Shown one piece after another: positions 62,268-64,000 of a stretch of 64,000 bases of DNA. This DNA comes from SIG603 sp044432645 (GTDB lineage Bacteria > Bacillota > Clostridia > Oscillospirales > Acutalibacteraceae). Both the position numbers and the translations under genes were made by a program. The stretch lies in assembly GCA_044432645.1 (NCBI GenBank), contig JAWXUM010000004.1, positions 39,191-103,190 on the forward strand. The letters are read 5' to 3'. A model generated the notes under the pieces. It searched no databases and had not been told where the DNA came from. It saw nothing but the letters and a program-made list of their open reading frames with translations. The stretch's first letter is position 1; every line of letters starts with the position of its first letter.

Positions 62268-63782
62268 ATGTCAGAAAAAATTAATGTGTTATTTATAACA
62301 TCAGACCAACAGCATTTCAATACTTTAGGTATTAATAACCCGGAAATTAAAACACCAAATTTAGACAGACTTTGTAGTATGGGTACAACTTTTGACCGTG
62401 CATATACAGTAAACCCAACTTGTACTCCAACAAGGGCTACAATGATTACTGGTAAATATCCATCACAGCATGGTGCATGGACACTAGGTACTAAACTTGA
62501 TGAAAAATGCACTACTATAGGTGATTTAATGCACGAAGCAGGTATGAAAACTTCGTTAGTAGGCAAGGCTCATTTTCAGCCTTTAGCTTCTACAGATGAG
62601 TATACATCACTAGAGTCATATCCAACTTTGCAAGATTTAGATTTTTGGAAAAATTTCACTGATGATTTTTATGGTTTTGACACAATTAAACTTACAAGAA
62701 ATCACACAAATGAAGCTCACGTTGGTCAGCACTATGCAATTTGGCTTGAAGAACATGGTTTCACTAATTGGCGTGACTATTTTGTTGAGCCAACAGGAAC
62801 AATGGATAGGTCAAAAAAATATATTTGGGATATTCCAGAAGAACTTCACTATGACGCATGGATAGCTGAAGAAACAAATAATCTTTTAGAACAATACAAA
62901 AAAAATGACGACCAATTTATGCTTTGGACAAGTTTCTTTGACCCACACCCAGCGTATTTTGCTCCAAAACCTTGGGTAGATATGTATGACCCGGACAAGT
63001 TAACATTGCCTAAACTTGACCCAAATGAGCTCGAAAAAGCAACAGAAGTACATAGATTAACTCAAGAAGAAAAACCAGATTACTCAAAATTTAGAAGTAG
63101 TGGGTACGCTTTACATGGTTGTAATTCTCATGTTGGTGCAAGCGAAGAAATTCAAAGAAAAAATCTAGCAACTTATTACGCAATGGTTTCATTAATGGAT
63201 AAATATATAGGGAAAATTTTAGATAAATTAGACGAATTGGACTTAACTAAAAATACAGTAATCGTTTTTACAACTGACCACGGACATTATGTCGGCCAAC
63301 ACGGCTTACACGCAAAAGGTCCTTTTATGTTTGAAGATGCTATTAAAGTTCCATATATAGTAAGCTTAAAAGATAAAATTCCAGCTGGTGTAAGAAGTAA
63401 TGCCTTACAAAGTGTTGTTGATATTCCAGTTACTTTCTTGGATTATTGTAATATTAAGATGCCTTATGACTGGACAGGTAAAAATCAAAGAGAAGTTTGG
63501 GAAGGCACTAAGGAAAAGGTTCGTGACCATATTATTTGCGAACATAATCACGACCGAAACACTATGAATTTAAGAGCATATGTTGACCAAAAATATAAAC
63601 TTGTTGTTATGCAAAACCAAACTTACGGGGAACTTTACGACCTTGAAAATGACCCTAATGAAGTAAATAACCGTTTTAATGACGAAGATTATAAAAATAT
63701 AAAATCAGAACTTATGATGAAATATATTTGGGCTGAACTTGAAAAAGAAAGCTTATTTATGCCAAGAATAGCACATGCTTAA
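62268..63782 (+). CDS. Sulfatase family hydrolase
   Basis: A 504-residue alkaline-phosphatase-superfamily sulfatase. The CxPxR motif Cys52-Thr-Pro-Thr-Arg56 is the formylglycine site; metal ligands appear in TSDQQHF and TTDHGHYVGQHG. It cleaves sulfate esters from sugars or other sulfated substrates. Cys-type sulfatases need maturation by anSME or FGE, and no such gene is here. No signal peptide, so the substrate would be cytosolic. AAGGAG precedes the ATG, and a 34-base palindrome follows the stop. Confidence 0.9.
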   Translation: MSEKINVLFITSDQQHFNTLGINNPEIKTPNLDRLCSMGTTFDRAYTVNPTCTPTRATMITGKYPSQHGAWTLGTKLDEKCTTIGDLMHEAGMKTSLVGKAHFQPLASTDEYTSLESYPTLQDLDFWKNFTDDFYGFDTIKLTRNHTNEAHVGQHYAIWLEEHGFTNWRDYFVEPTGTMDRSKKYIWDIPEELHYDAWIAEETNNLLEQYKKNDDQFMLWTSFFDPHPAYFAPKPWVDMYDPDKLTLPKLDPNELEKATEVHRLTQEEKPDYSKFRSSGYALHGCNSHVGASEEIQRKNLATYYAMVSLMDKYIGKILDKLDELDLTKNTVIVFTTDHGHYVGQHGLHAKGPFMFEDAIKVPYIVSLKDKIPAGVRSNALQSVVDIPVTFLDYCNIKMPYDWTGKNQREVWEGTKEKVRDHIICEHNHDRNTMNLRAYVDQKYKLVVMQNQTYGELYDLENDPNEVNNRFNDEDYKNIKSELMMKYIWAELEKESLFMPRIAHA

Positions 63783-63784
63783 AA

Positions 63785-63818
63785 AATTAGGACTGTTCAA
63801 ATTTGAACAGTCCTAATT
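63785..63818 (+). terminator. Palindromic terminator after the sulfatase gene
   Basis: A perfect 34-base palindrome (AATTAGGACTGTTCAAA and its complement) starting two bases after the stop. No long T-run follows, so strength is uncertain. Confidence 0.7.
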
Positions 63819-63879
63819 CTAGCTTGTCGAAAAAGGTTTTGTATTTGTGTAAAAAACCGAAAATATATTTTAAAAATGC

Positions 63880-63902
63880 TAGGGGCGAGCTGTGCTCGTC
63901 CG
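63880..63902. repeat. TAGGGGCGAGC palindrome near the window end
   Basis: GGGCGAGC / GCTCGTCC with loop TGT and one G-T wobble (63883-63901), preceded by TAGG as in the other family members. The last bases of the window, CGGACGA, could begin an inverted second copy. Confidence 0.7.
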
Positions 63903-64000
63903 AAATCAAGATGTTAATTTAGTGCTTTTATAAAATTAATAAAAATATTTCTCTATTTTACACAAAACAAGACAAAACTTTTTGTTTTATCCACGGACGA

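Noticed and set aside
1..64000. CRISPR array, prophage, transposase or integrative element
   Set aside because: No spaced direct repeats, no phage or transposase-like frames, and no att-like duplications were seen.

Overview
The window is low-GC DNA from a Gram-positive, endospore-forming anaerobe, most likely a member of the Clostridia (Eubacteriales). The evidence is a recognisable sporulation sigma factor (SigG), a tyrosyl T-box leader, DnaD/DnaI-type helicase loaders, c-di-AMP synthesis and sensing genes, a DUF3343/cysteine-desulfurase pair, strong AGGAGG ribosome sites, frequent TTG/GTG starts and AT-rich intergenic DNA. The species cannot be named from the sequence alone. There is no rRNA, tRNA, CRISPR, transposase or prophage. 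It reads as a core chromosomal segment with a few accessory genes and a dispersed family of small palindromes.

Layout. 1-4018 (minus): two half-ABC exporters and a truncated cation/H+ antiporter. 4167-6720: a TrhA/HlyIII membrane protein, a cell-wall amidase and an AlsT-type amino-acid carrier. 6844-10959: DarA (c-di-AMP receptor), HolB, RicT, a ferredoxin, a TrmN6-like methyltransferase and RsmI. 11063-13792: a 909-residue protein that joins two RNA-polymerase alpha-CTD-like domains to a sigma-70 region-4-like domain; this is the most unusual gene here. 13885-17639: the lower-glycolysis genes pgk, tpiA and gpmI, separated by palindromic repeats. 17772-20671: an LCP-family wall enzyme and a MATE exporter. 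20711-24988 (minus): an autoregulated MarR/ABC-exporter operon with a clear promoter and operator. 25049-33640: a GNAT acetyltransferase, ManA, cyclophilin, ExoIII, an acyltransferase with a zinc-ribbon membrane partner, a MocR regulator divergent from an ECF-transporter S component, and a teichoic-acid-type glycosyltransferase. 33832-37862: an amino-sugar operon (LbH acyltransferase, GlmM, GlmS) with a hairpin leader and no room for a glmS ribozyme. 37900-41423 (minus): a ClC antiporter and DnaI/DnaD-type primosome proteins. 41559-45189: a sulfur/selenium carrier pair, then CdaA/CdaR. 45352-55397: an M16 peptidase pair, Lgt, FolD, Dxs, TlyA, NadK, ArgR and RecN. 55394-57806: T-box/tyrS, sigG. 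57825-63782: a GH2 beta-galactosidase, an arsenate-reductase-like protein, fRMsr, YaaA and a sulfatase.

How the genes connect. Cell-envelope supply recurs: amino sugars (GlmM/GlmS), c-di-AMP control (CdaA/CdaR making the messenger, DarA reading it), teichoic-type glycosylation, LCP ligation, lipoprotein maturation (Lgt), isoprenoid entry (Dxs) and an amidase. The two ABC pairs show the asymmetric active sites of heterodimeric exporters. The best candidates for something under-described are the alpha-CTD/sigma-4 fusion, the palindrome family (one member folds as a seamless 75-nt four-way junction), the glm leader hairpin, and the MocR/ECF pair, which may be a vitamin-B6 uptake unit.
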